From contig CAMLOR010000011.1 in assembly GCA_946481615.1 (NCBI GenBank), positions 1-31,381 on the forward strand: a stretch of DNA of 31,381 nt. The letters are read 5' to 3'. Positions 6,501-14,845 of the stretch are shown piece by piece; within the stretch, counting starts at the first letter, position 1, and each line of letters starts with the position of its first letter. The position numbers were made by a program, and so were the translations under genes. The notes under the pieces are model-generated. The model was not told the DNA's origin and made no database searches. It saw only the letters and a list, made by a program, of their open reading frames with translations. Source of the DNA: an uncultured Aquimonas sp. (GTDB lineage: Bacteria > Pseudomonadota > Gammaproteobacteria > Xanthomonadales > Xanthomonadaceae).

Positions 6501-9053
6501 CGAAGCCACGCCCTTGGCCGCGGCGCGCCACGGGTTGCTCAGACGGGCGCTGATGCGCACCGCTTCGCCCGGGTCGAGCGCGCCGTTGTTGTTGGACGAA
6601 GCATCGTCGATGGTGACGTCCGTCGTGGCGTCCACCACGTCGAGCTTCGGCACCTCGAAGGATTCCTTGATGCCCAGATGGCCGCCGGTGTAGCCGAACA
6701 TCGTGTTGTAGGGCGAGTTGGCGCCGTAGCCCAGACCGCGGTCGGCGAAGCCGGCCCAGATCGATTCTTCGTTGGCGCAGCCGTTGTTGGCGCAGTCGGC
6801 CTCGAACAGCGCGTCGCGCGCGTCGATGAAATTCGGATCGATCGGCGTCAACTTCAGGCCGTCGGTGACGATCTGCAGCATGGTCTCGTTGCCGGTCGGC
6901 ACGTCGCCATTGGCGCCGGCCGGGTCGGCGATGATGCGGCTGCGCACTTCCCACAGCGTCAGGGCCCAGATTTCGCCGGAGTTGTGGACTTCCATGCCGC
7001 CGTTGTCGTTGAAGCCGAGCGGGTCCGGAGCGATGCCGCCACCCAGGTTGTTGGTGACGTCGTCGGCGTCGGCCCAGGTGAGCGGGTTGACGGCGTTGTC
7101 GGTGCTGTAGGGGAAGCGGCGGATCGCGTAGAGATAGTTGTCGAGCAGTCCGCCCAGTTTGTAGGTCGCGTAGCTGCCGGCGGCATAGCTCGCGTCCGGA
7201 TCGTCGGCGTTGGTGTTGTTGAGCAGGGAGAGCGCATAGAAGTCGCTCCAGCCCTCGCCCATGCCCGCCGCGATGTCCCAGTTCAGGCCGGCGCCGTTGC
7301 CCACGAGGCGGTTGCTGGTGCCATGCGTGAGTTCATGGATGACGATTTCGGCGTCGAGGCCGCCGTCGCGATCGATGGTCGGGCCGGTGAAGCGGAACAT
7401 CTGCATGCGGCCCGCGACGCCGTCCGGCGGGGTCGCGAAGTTCGCGTTGTTGGTGCCGGCGTTGTCCTGCGCGTCGGCCTGCACGCGGTCGCCGCCCAGG
7501 CCCATGCCGCTGAAGTTGGTCTGCTGGAAGTTCGCCGAAGCCTCGTCGAAGCCGAGCGAATGCAGGCGATCGTGGTACCAGTTGGTGATGTAGAACAGCT
7601 GCGTCACCGCGCCGCGGCGGAACTGGTCCTGCGCGTTGGTGCCCGAGGCGCCGGCACCCGTGGCGGTCTGGCCGGCCTCGGGATCGCCGCCCTGCGGAGG
7701 CGGCAGGTAGCTGGTCTGGAAGTCGCGCGGCGCGGTACCCAGGAAGTCGCGGTCGCGGCCGTTGGTGTCCGGGTTGCCGACGGGGCGGCCATTGCCGTCC
7801 AGCACGCTACCCGCATCGGTGTCGCACACGTTGGCAGGGGCGGCGCGATCGAGGCAGGCCAGCACGTTGTTGCCCAGCGTCTGGGTTTCATTGGCCGTGC
7901 ATATGCCGCCCGGGCAGTCGTCGATCCAGCCGTTCGGGCTGGCCACCGGATCCTGCGCGGTATGCATGCTCACGATGGTCGGCGCGATCTCGGGGAACTG
8001 CGTGTTCGCGCCGGGCGTCACGGTGGTGGGCGAGTGCGGCGCCGGGTTGTCGGCGGGGGTGACGCCGTCGGCCTGCACATACACCCGGAAGCGCGCATCG
8101 TGGGCGGAAACATTGGCACGGATGTTCTTGCGCCACAGCAGATCGCCGGTTTCGGCGTCGACCACGGCGTACCAGTCCTGTTCGCCTTCGGTGAAGACCA
8201 CCAGCGACCAGGCCGGCACCAGCAGGCCGGGCGCCAGCGGGAAGAGGATTTCGCGCGCGGTGATCTCACCCGCGACGTGGCTGTCGGATTCGGCGAGGGT
8301 CAGCTTGCCGTCGACATTCGATCCGACGGTGAACGAGGCCGGGCTGGCCGTCCTGCCGGCCGAGGCGAGCAGGTTGGCCACCGCCTGCGGCGCGGAGATC
8401 AGCGCCGCCGGTTCGAAGGCATCGACGCGCGCGCGCGCATCGGGCACCAGCTGGCCGGTGCTCTTGACCAGGCGCCCCTGGCGATCGAGCAGGAAACGGG
8501 TTTCGCTCTGGAACACCGGGCGGCCGTCGATGCGCTGTTCCATGCGCAGCATGCGCATGCCGCTCTTGCCGCCGGCGCTGTCGCCCAGCGCGACGAGGTC
8601 GTCGAGATCGGATGAAGACAGGCCAAAGAGCGAAGCGTTGCGGCGCATGAAATCGCGCACGATCGGCTCGCTGGCGCGTCCGGGCGCTGCCTCCGTGAGC
8701 GTCCCGCGCCGGTTCGAAACCGAACTGGGTGCGCCGGTCGTGCCGGAGAAGTCCACGGCCAGGCCGGGCTGCGTACGCTGCAGGCTGCGCAGCGCGCCGG
8801 CGATCGCCGCCGATTGGCGGAGCGCCTCGGCGAGTGCGGCCTGCTCGGCGCCGGGGCGCGCGGCGGTGGCACTGGCGTAGGCCGCCTTGTGGTTGACGCG
8901 CGCATCCAGGATGCGTGCCGAAGCGCTCGATCCCTTGCCGGTGGCGGCGGGAGGCGCGCTGGCGCCGAAAGCGGCAGTGGCGCAAAGAAGGCCGGTGAAA
9001 ACGGCAAGAACGGCCATGCCGCCGTGACGGCGGCGAGGTTGCTTGGTATGCAC
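3579..9053 (-). CDS. Secreted M36 (fungalysin-type) metalloprotease with P-domain and five DUF11 repeats
   Basis: An 1824-residue multidomain protein, about three times the length of a minimal fungalysin. The GTG at 9053 is chosen because GGGGGA lies seven bases upstream and a signal peptide follows (arginine-rich start, hydrophobic core, A-F-G-A-S-A cleavage region). Domain order: FTP-like propeptide (about 110-200), M36 catalytic domain with H573-E574-L575-T576-H577 and third ligand E600 in G597-M-G-E-G-W, proprotein-convertase P-domain (about 930-1100), four closely similar DUF11 repeats of about 140 residues and a divergent fifth (about 1110-1790). The tail contains I-F-A-D-G-F-E. The protein is probably exported to digest extracellular protein; the repeats may act as a stalk or adhesive. 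A weak -10 (TATAGA, 9117-9112) lies upstream. Confidence 0.93.
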   Translation of the reverse strand: MHTKQPRRRHGGMAVLAVFTGLLCATAAFGASAPPAATGKGSSASARILDARVNHKAAYASATAARPGAEQAALAEALRQSAAIAGALRSLQRTQPGLAVDFSGTTGAPSSVSNRRGTLTEAAPGRASEPIVRDFMRRNASLFGLSSSDLDDLVALGDSAGGKSGMRMLRMEQRIDGRPVFQSETRFLLDRQGRLVKSTGQLVPDARARVDAFEPAALISAPQAVANLLASAGRTASPASFTVGSNVDGKLTLAESDSHVAGEITAREILFPLAPGLLVPAWSLVVFTEGEQDWYAVVDAETGDLLWRKNIRANVSAHDARFRVYVQADGVTPADNPAPHSPTTVTPGANTQFPEIAPTIVSMHTAQDPVASPNGWIDDCPGGICTANETQTLGNNVLACLDRAAPANVCDTDAGSVLDGNGRPVGNPDTNGRDRDFLGTAPRDFQTSYLPPPQGGDPEAGQTATGAGASGTNAQDQFRRGAVTQLFYITNWYHDRLHSLGFDEASANFQQTNFSGMGLGGDRVQADAQDNAGTNNANFATPPDGVAGRMQMFRFTGPTIDRDGGLDAEIVIHELTHGTSNRLVGNGAGLNWDIAAGMGEGWSDFYALSLLNNTNADDPDASYAAGSYATYKLGGLLDNYLYAIRRFPYSTDNAVNPLTWADADDVTNNLGGGIAPDPLGFNDNGGMEVHNSGEIWALTLWEVRSRIIADPAGANGDVPTGNETMLQIVTDGLKLTPIDPNFIDARDALFEADCANNGCANEESIWAGFADRGLGYGANSPYNTMFGYTGGHLGIKESFEVPKLDVVDATTDVTIDDASSNNNGALDPGEAVRISARLSNPWRAAAKGVASATATLSTATPGVTIYDADSTYGAIAAQGDAVGDSFLFTIAPTVPCGSAIDFTLTVTSALGTTQTTFRLRVGTATGTGPVVTYTKDPSPDVGIPDNFPHGVSDTISITDDFEIADLDLRFDSVTHTFTGDLTGMLRSPGGIGVDFMSLIGGLIDGGPGDNIVNMVIDDDVAAIAANDMVQATSAAAPYTKSWLPTFNSPWTTLAGFPAPDAVGNLSRYDGTSTAGTWTLHMSDQFLADSGTLNAWSLLVTPVQFSCTAFAPSLGLTATKSVSGTFRTGNTVTYTITLTNSGTAGQADNAGDEFTDVLPAALDLVSATASSGTSVADTGTNTVTWNGMLAPLGGSVTITITATIDAGVQGATISNQGTMSFDADSNGSNESSLVTDDPGTGASGDPTAFIVESADLSATQTVSGAFTRGSTAIYTVTLNNAGTGASLDNAGDEFTETLPAGLTLVSASTTSGTAVANVGTGTVTWNGSIPAGGSVTITINATVDASASGTVSSQGTVSFDADLDGTNETTGLTDDPGTGAQGDATAFVVQFAQVTGTKAVAGSFVPGTQITYTIVLANSGSIAAGDNAGNELTDVLPATLTLVSANATSGTAVADTGTNTVTWNGTVAAAGDVTLTITAAIAPDSIGVVVANQANIAFDGNADGSNESSAVTDDASTAAVDDATVFIVSGPHLIAEKSVTGTFLPGGLVTYTIVLGNNGNQPMGNGDGHEMTDVLPASLDLESATATAGAISAVGDTVHWDGALVVGASVTVTIVATIEDDATGTIGNQASLSYDADDNSVNESTGLSDDPALPGTADVTSFSLSGADLQISKSNGVDGVVSELDTVYTIEVANGGPEAVVGARVRDLLPLQLRDAEWTCTAVGTTCPATGSTGNIDVLVDLPVNAMITFELVAEVSPDDGSSVSNTATVETPPNIPELDASDNSATDTDVIRPIGIFADGFETVPQAKLRWPPSAKTLEALGGR
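4040..5735 (-). repeat. Tandem DUF11-coding repeats inside the M36 protease gene
   Basis: Four units with a period of about 417-423 bases start near 5725, 5300, 4880 and 4465 and read towards lower coordinates; a divergent fifth begins near 4060. Each full unit encodes a K/Q-x-V-x-G-x-F opening, a D-N-A-G-[DN]-E-[FL]-T or similar segment, V-T-W-N-G or H-W-D-G, and a D-x-[DN]-x-[DN]-G/S-x-N-E loop. Their similarity suggests duplication and makes the region prone to recombination or misassembly. Confidence 0.85.
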
Positions 9054-9201
9054 GTCGATGTCCCCCGAAGTCCGCGCATGCTTGGACCCCCTGGCCCGGC
9101 ACACATGCGCGTCTATAGCTCACGCTACCTCAGTGGGCCAGAGATGGGAAGTCGGTCACAGAAAACCGGTTCTTTACATCCCGGTCGACGTGCGGCAGCC
9201 G

Positions 9202-9990
9202 TCAGATCGACTGCATGCGTCCGCCGTCGACCGCAAGGCTCACGCCGTTGATATAGCCGGCGGCCGGCGAGGCGAGGAAGGCGATCGCAGCGGCGATCTC
9301 GTGCGGTTCGGCGAAGCGCGCGGCGGGGACGGACGCCAGCATCGTCCGGGCGATCTCGTCCTGCGGTTTGCCGCTGGCGACGGAACGGTCGCGCAGGATC
9401 TGATCGAGGCGCTGGGTGCGCGTATAGCCGGGCAGCACGTTGTTGACCGTGATGCCGTCGCCACCGAGCTCGCGCGAGAGCGTCTTGGCCCATCCCGCGA
9501 CCGCGCCGCGGACGGTGTTGGAAACGCCGAGGTTGGGGATGGGCTCGTAGACCGAGGTCGAGACGACGTTGACGATGCGGCCGTAGCGGGCGTCGCGCAT
9601 GCCGGGCAGCACTGCCTGCACGCAGGCCTGGGCGGCCAACAGATGCTGGCGGAAGGCGGCGAGGAAGGCGTCGTCGCCGGCCGTGTGCGCCGGACCGCCG
9701 GGCGGTCCGCCGCTGTTGTTGACGAGGACGTGGAAGGGATGCGCGGTCGCCGCTGCGGCGATCCGCGCGCGCAACGCAGCGGTGTCGTTCGCATCGGCGG
9801 CGATCCAGCCGTGCGTCTGCGCCACGCCGTTGCGGGGCAGGGCGGCGGCGAGTTCGCGCAGTGCTTCCTCGCGGCGCGCGAGCACCGTCACGTTCGCGCC
9901 CAGTTGGGCCAGTTCGATGGCCGCCGCGCGGCCGATGCCTTCGGAACCGCCGCACACGAGGGCGTGGCGGCCGGCGAGATTGAGGTCCAT
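9202..9990 (-). CDS. SDR-family oxidoreductase with altered catalytic motif
   Basis: A 262-residue short-chain dehydrogenase/reductase with the NAD(P)-binding loop G14-G15-S16-E17-G18-I19-G20 and the structural N91-N92-S93-G94 motif. The C-terminal I247-N248-G249-V250 and D255-G256-G257 pattern is that of FabG-like SDRs. Where the family usually has Y-x-x-x-K, the sequence reads S157-N158-T159-V160-R161, so both the catalytic tyrosine and lysine appear replaced; S144 or S146 remains as the serine. From memory, a FabG-like SDR subgroup with S-N-T-x-R exists, so this is probably genuine and not an error. Substrate unknown. The gene is last in the asnS-led operon, 13 bases after the PaiB-like gene. 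Confidence 0.88.
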   Translation of the reverse strand: MDLNLAGRHALVCGGSEGIGRAAAIELAQLGANVTVLARREEALRELAAALPRNGVAQTHGWIAADANDTAALRARIAAAATAHPFHVLVNNSGGPPGGPAHTAGDDAFLAAFRQHLLAAQACVQAVLPGMRDARYGRIVNVVSTSVYEPIPNLGVSNTVRGAVAGWAKTLSRELGGDGITVNNVLPGYTRTQRLDQILRDRSVASGKPQDEIARTMLASVPAARFAEPHEIAAAIAFLASPAAGYINGVSLAVDGGRMQSI

Positions 9991-10003
9991 CGCGTGCTCC
10001 TGT

Positions 10004-10636
10004 TCAGCGCCGCGCGAGGCGATCGAGCATCAGCGCGGCGATTTCGTCGGCGTGCGGCCGGCCCAGCGCCTGCAGGCCCGCAGCGGCTGCGCGCACGTTG
10101 GCTTCCGGATGATTCTGGCTGAGCTTGAACTTCAGTTCGATGCGCTCGGGCTCGAACGCGAAGGCCACGATGCCGCGCAGCTGCCGCGCATGGTCTTCGC
10201 GTCCGGCTTCGAAGCGCCAGTCGTTGCCGACCGTGGGCTCGTAGCGCTCGCTCAGGCGCGAGACGAGATCGGCGAGCGCGGCCGGATCGTCGCTGATGCG
10301 CAGCCTGCCCTGCAGATGCGCGACGGCGTAGTTCCAGGTCGGCACACGCGCCGCCTCGTGCTTGTCGGGATACCAGCCGGGCGAGAGGTAGGCGTGCGGG
10401 CCATGCACGATCATCAGCACCGGCACCTCGTGGCGCGCCTGCGGATTCGGGCGCGCCCAGTGGCCCTCGATCAGGACGCGATCGCCTTCACGCCGGTAGA
10501 GCACGGGCAGGTGCGAGGCGAACGGCAGGCCGTTTTCGTCGGTGCTGACCAGCGTGACGAAGGCGTCGCGTTCGAACAGCGCGTCGAGCGCGGCCAGATC
10601 GCTCTCGGCGAAGTGGCGCGGCGTGTAGAGGCTCAT
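10004..10636 (-). CDS. PaiB-like FMN-binding protein
   Basis: A 210-residue member of the FMN_bind_2/PaiB family, often annotated as FMN-binding negative transcriptional regulator. The family landmarks are present: an N-terminal P-R-H-F, P38-F39-A40-S41-H42-L43-P44, the G-P-H-A-Y-L-S-P-G-W-Y stretch near residues 79-89, V-P-T-W-N-Y-A just after it, and the late L-R-G-I-V-A-F segment. The split-barrel fold binds flavin; a regulatory role in B. subtilis PaiB is family knowledge and does not establish the function here. Its ATG overlaps the stop of the preceding small gene (ATGA), and an SDR gene follows, so a flavin- or nicotinamide-linked role for the pair is possible. Confidence 0.9.
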   Translation of the reverse strand: MSLYTPRHFAESDLAALDALFERDAFVTLVSTDENGLPFASHLPVLYRREGDRVLIEGHWARPNPQARHEVPVLMIVHGPHAYLSPGWYPDKHEAARVPTWNYAVAHLQGRLRISDDPAALADLVSRLSERYEPTVGNDWRFEAGREDHARQLRGIVAFAFEPERIELKFKLSQNHPEANVRAAAAGLQALGRPHADEIAALMLDRLARR

Positions 10637-10929
10637 TGCACCGTCGGCAGCGGCTGGAACATGCGCTCGCGCAGCGCCTCGTCATCCTGCGCCTGCGGCG
10701 GCTGCACGGCCTGCAGCGAGAAACCCAGCGCCTGCGCGTCGTCCTCGTCGAGGCCCTCGAAGGCGCGGAACTCGGCATCGAGCAGCGCGCCGCGCGCGCT
10801 GTCCTCGCTGTCGTAGGTCAACGTCTTGCCGTCGCAGTCGAAGACCTCCGCGGTGCCCGATTCGAGCACGCGCAATCGCGCCCAGACCAGCGTCCTGCCG
10901 AGCGAGGCCACCCACCATTCTTCGTTCAT
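10633..10929 (-). CDS. Conserved-looking small hypothetical protein
   Basis: A 98-residue acidic protein starting M-N-E-E-W-W-V-A-S-L-G-R-T-L-V-W-A-R. It has no signal peptide or membrane segment and ends in a proline- and glutamine-rich tail. I do not recognise a domain. The ATG at 10929 is preferred over an upstream start because it overlaps the stop of the preceding gene as ATGA, and its own stop overlaps the PaiB-like start in the same way. These overlaps make it very likely to be a real, translationally coupled gene. No function is proposed. Confidence 0.75.
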   Translation of the reverse strand: MNEEWWVASLGRTLVWARLRVLESGTAEVFDCDGKTLTYDSEDSARGALLDAEFRAFEGLDEDDAQALGFSLQAVQPPQAQDDEALRERMFQPLPTVQ

Positions 10930-11234
10930 GCGCCGCTTCCCTGTGCGAACAGCACCAGCACGCCCGAGGCCGCGAGGCTGATCACGATCGACCACAGCGA
11001 CACCCTCGCCGGGGTGGCTAGGCCATTGAGCGAAGGATCGCGCAGCTCGCGGTAGCGCCCCGACATCAGCCAGCGCAGCGCGCCCGGATCGGCGAAGGCG
11101 AAGTTGCCGAAGGCGCGCAGCTTCTCGCCGTGGCGGTCGCGCAGGTGCACCAGCGCCATCGGCCAGAAGAACACGAAGGCCATGAAGCCGGAAATCGCGA
11201 CCGCGACGCCGAGCAGGGCGAGGAAGGTGAGCAC
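10926..11234 (-). CDS. Small membrane protein of unknown function
   Basis: A 102-residue protein with two predicted membrane helices, at about 2-25 and 78-97, joined by a basic central segment containing H30-L31-R32-D33-R34-H35-G36. The GTG at 11234 lies four bases after the asnS stop and is preferred because the first helix begins there; an upstream ATG would extend into asnS. Its stop overlaps the next gene. I do not recognise the family. Position suggests only co-expression with asnS. Confidence 0.7.
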   Translation of the reverse strand: MLTFLALLGVAVAISGFMAFVFFWPMALVHLRDRHGEKLRAFGNFAFADPGALRWLMSGRYRELRDPSLNGLATPARVSLWSIVISLAASGVLVLFAQGSGA

Positions 11235-11238
11235 GCGA

Positions 11239-12639
<1,401 letters not shown>

Positions 12640-12684
12640 GCCTTGAATCTCCACGAATGAGCGCCCAAGTCCGGGCAGACGGCC

Positions 12685-12692
12685 ATTATACT
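12685..12692. promoter_or_regulatory. Overlapping divergent -10 boxes for asnS and the IscA-like gene
   Basis: The plus strand reads ATTATACT. On the minus strand 12690-12685 is a perfect TATAAT facing asnS, predicting a leader of about 39 bases. On the plus strand 12687-12692 is TATACT facing the Fe-S gene, ending seven bases before its ATG. Neither has a convincing -35 box. The two polymerases could not occupy the site together. Confidence 0.55.
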
Positions 12693-12699
12693 GACTGCC

Positions 12700-13032
12700 A
12701 TGGGCATCAAACTCACCGACGCCGCGCTCGAGCGCATCAAACGCTACCTCGCCGAACAGCCCGACACCGTCGGCCTGCGCTTCGGCGTCAAGCGCACGGG
12801 CTGCTCGGGCTGGGGCTACCAGGTCGACATGGCGAAGAGCCAGGCCGACGACGACCGCGTCTTCGAGCAGGACGGCGTGCGGGTGCTGGTGGATGCCGAC
12901 TCGCTGGAACTGGTCGACGGCACCGAGATCGACTTCGTGAAGTCGGGGCTCAACCAGCAGTTCGTGTTCCGCAACCCGAATGCCGCCGCCGAGTGCGGGT
13001 GCGGCGAGAGCTTCACCACCGAAGATCGCTGA
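12700..13032 (+). CDS. iscA: A-type iron-sulfur carrier (HesB/IscA family)
   Basis: A 110-residue A-type carrier that holds and delivers Fe-S clusters to apoproteins. The three cluster-binding cysteines C35, C99 and C101 (C99-G100-C101-G102) sit at exactly the positions found in E. coli IscA, and D78-F79-V80-K81-x-G83-L84-N85 is conserved. It is not in an isc or suf operon, so it could also serve an ErpA- or SufA-like role; the symbol is by sequence similarity only. No Shine-Dalgarno is visible, and the predicted -10 places the transcript start at or next to the ATG, suggesting a leaderless message. Confidence 0.88.
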   Translation: MGIKLTDAALERIKRYLAEQPDTVGLRFGVKRTGCSGWGYQVDMAKSQADDDRVFEQDGVRVLVDADSLELVDGTEIDFVKSGLNQQFVFRNPNAAAECGCGESFTTEDR

Positions 13033-13099
13033 CCGCGCGGTTCGAGCCCTTCGATCGCCGGCTCGCGCATAATCCCGCCATCCCTTCGGAGGCGATTCG

Positions 13100-14833
13100 A
13101 TGCGCTACCTGGCCGCGGCATTGTTGCTCGTATCCACCGCCGTCTTCGGCGACGCCCGCAGCGATCTGCGCCGCCTGTTCGACGACGAATGGGACCGCGG
13201 CCTGCGCGAGAACCCCATCAACGCGACGTTCTACGGCGACAACCGCTACAACGACAGGCTGCCGGACGCGAGCCTCGAGGCGATCGCCCGATCGCAGGCG
13301 GCCGACAAGGCCGCGCTGCAGCGGCTGAACGCGATCGACCGGGCCGCGCTGCCGCCGGCCGACCAGCTCAACTACGATACCTTCCAATGGCAGCTCGAGC
13401 GCCAGATCGAGCGCCAGCGCTTCCGTGAATACCTGATGCCGATCTCGCACCAGGGCGGACTGCAGTCGCTGCACGAGTTGACCGAGCAGTTGCCCTTGCG
13501 CACGGCGAAGGATTACGACGACTGGCTGGCGCGCCTGCGTGGCTACGGCACGCTCACCGATCAGAGCATCGTGCTGATGAAGCAGGGTGTCGAGGCCGGC
13601 GTGGTGCCGCCGAAGGTGATCCTGCAGCGCGTTCCGGCGCAGCTGCAGGCGCAGCGCGTCGAACAGGCCGAGCAGAGTGCCTACTACAACGCCTTCCGCG
13701 AATTTCCCGATGCGATTCCGATGGCCGAGCGCGAGCGCATCCGCACCGAAGCCAGGAAGGTGATCGCCGAAGTCGTGCTTCCCGCCTACGAGCGCCTTGC
13801 AGCCTTCTACAACGAGTCGTATCTGGCGGCGGCGCCCGAAGCCGTGGCCGCGTCGGAACGGCCAGACGGCAAGGCCTGGTACGAGTTCCTGGCGCGCTAC
13901 TACACCACCACCGATCTCACGCCGGACGCCATCCACGAGCTCGGCCTGAAGGAAGTGGCGCGCATCCGCGGCGAAATGGAGGCCGTGCGCAAGGAAGTCG
14001 GCTTTCAGGGCACGCTGGAGGAATTCTTCTCGCACCTGCGCAGCGATCCCAGGTATTTCTACAAGACCCCGGAAGAGTTGCTGCAGGCGTATCAGGCACT
14101 GTCCAAGCGCATCGATCCGGAGCTGGTGAAAGTGTTCCGCACGCTCCCGCGCATGCCCTACGGCGTGCGCCCGATCCCGATGACCAGCGCGCCCGACACC
14201 ACCACGGCGTACTACCAGCCCGGTGCCGCCGATGGTTCGCGCGCCGGCTACTACTACGTCAACCTCTACAAGCCCGAAGTGCGCCCGAAGTGGGAGATGG
14301 TGCCGCTCTCGCTGCACGAAGCCGTTCCCGGCCATCACTTCCAGTTCGCCCTGGGCCTTGAAATGCCCGAACAACCGATGTTCCGTCGCGTGGCCTATTT
14401 CGTGGCCTATGGCGAAGGCTGGGGCCTCTACGCCGAATCGCTCGGCTACCCGATGGGGCTTTACGACGATCCGTACGACCGCATGGGCCAGCTCGCCTAC
14501 GACATGTGGCGCGCGGTGCGCCTGGTCGTCGACACCGGCATGCACTACAAGGGCTGGAGCCGGCAGAAGGCGATCGACTACTTCAAGGCCAACGCGCCCA
14601 AGACCGAGCAGGACATCGTCAACGAGATCGACCGCTACATCGGCACGCCGGGCCAGGCGCTGGCCTACAAGATCGGCCAGCTGAAGATCCTGGAGCTGCG
14701 CGAGCGTGCTCAGAAGGCGCTGGGCGGAAAGTTCGACCTGCGCGATTTCAACGATGCGGTGCTCGCGACCGGCTCGGTACCGCTGGCGGCGCTGGAGAAG
14801 CACATCGACGCGTGGATCGCCACGCGCCGTTAG
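13100..14833 (+). CDS. Secreted DUF885-family metallopeptidase
   Basis: A 577-residue protein with an N-terminal signal peptide (hydrophobic residues 3-16, cleavage near F16-G-D-A). It belongs to the DUF885 family, thought to be zinc peptidases with a helical fold. The metal-binding signature is H406-E407-x-x-P410-G411-H412-H413-x-Q415, followed by E439 in E439-G440-W441 and Y444-A445-E446. Length is typical. The ATG at 13100 has a GGAGG seven bases upstream. The substrate is unknown; periplasmic or extracellular peptide degradation is the likely role. It is 67 bases downstream of the Fe-S carrier and ends 12 bases from the converging RCC1-like gene, with no terminator between them. Confidence 0.9.
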   Translation: MRYLAAALLLVSTAVFGDARSDLRRLFDDEWDRGLRENPINATFYGDNRYNDRLPDASLEAIARSQAADKAALQRLNAIDRAALPPADQLNYDTFQWQLERQIERQRFREYLMPISHQGGLQSLHELTEQLPLRTAKDYDDWLARLRGYGTLTDQSIVLMKQGVEAGVVPPKVILQRVPAQLQAQRVEQAEQSAYYNAFREFPDAIPMAERERIRTEARKVIAEVVLPAYERLAAFYNESYLAAAPEAVAASERPDGKAWYEFLARYYTTTDLTPDAIHELGLKEVARIRGEMEAVRKEVGFQGTLEEFFSHLRSDPRYFYKTPEELLQAYQALSKRIDPELVKVFRTLPRMPYGVRPIPMTSAPDTTTAYYQPGAADGSRAGYYYVNLYKPEVRPKWEMVPLSLHEAVPGHHFQFALGLEMPEQPMFRRVAYFVAYGEGWGLYAESLGYPMGLYDDPYDRMGQLAYDMWRAVRLVVDTGMHYKGWSRQKAIDYFKANAPKTEQDIVNEIDRYIGTPGQALAYKIGQLKILELRERAQKALGGKFDLRDFNDAVLATGSVPLAALEKHIDAWIATRR

Positions 14834-14845
14834 CGATCGTCCGGA

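Noticed and set aside
3117..8615. Very long plus-strand open frame opposite the M36 protease and dehydrogenase genes
   Set aside because: It is a mirror effect of GC-rich codons. The translation is arginine-, glycine- and valine-rich without domains, whereas the minus strand carries clear catalytic motifs.
13013..14803. Minus-strand open frame opposite the DUF885 gene
   Set aside because: Composition is that of an antisense shadow; the plus-strand gene has a signal peptide, ribosome site and metal motif.
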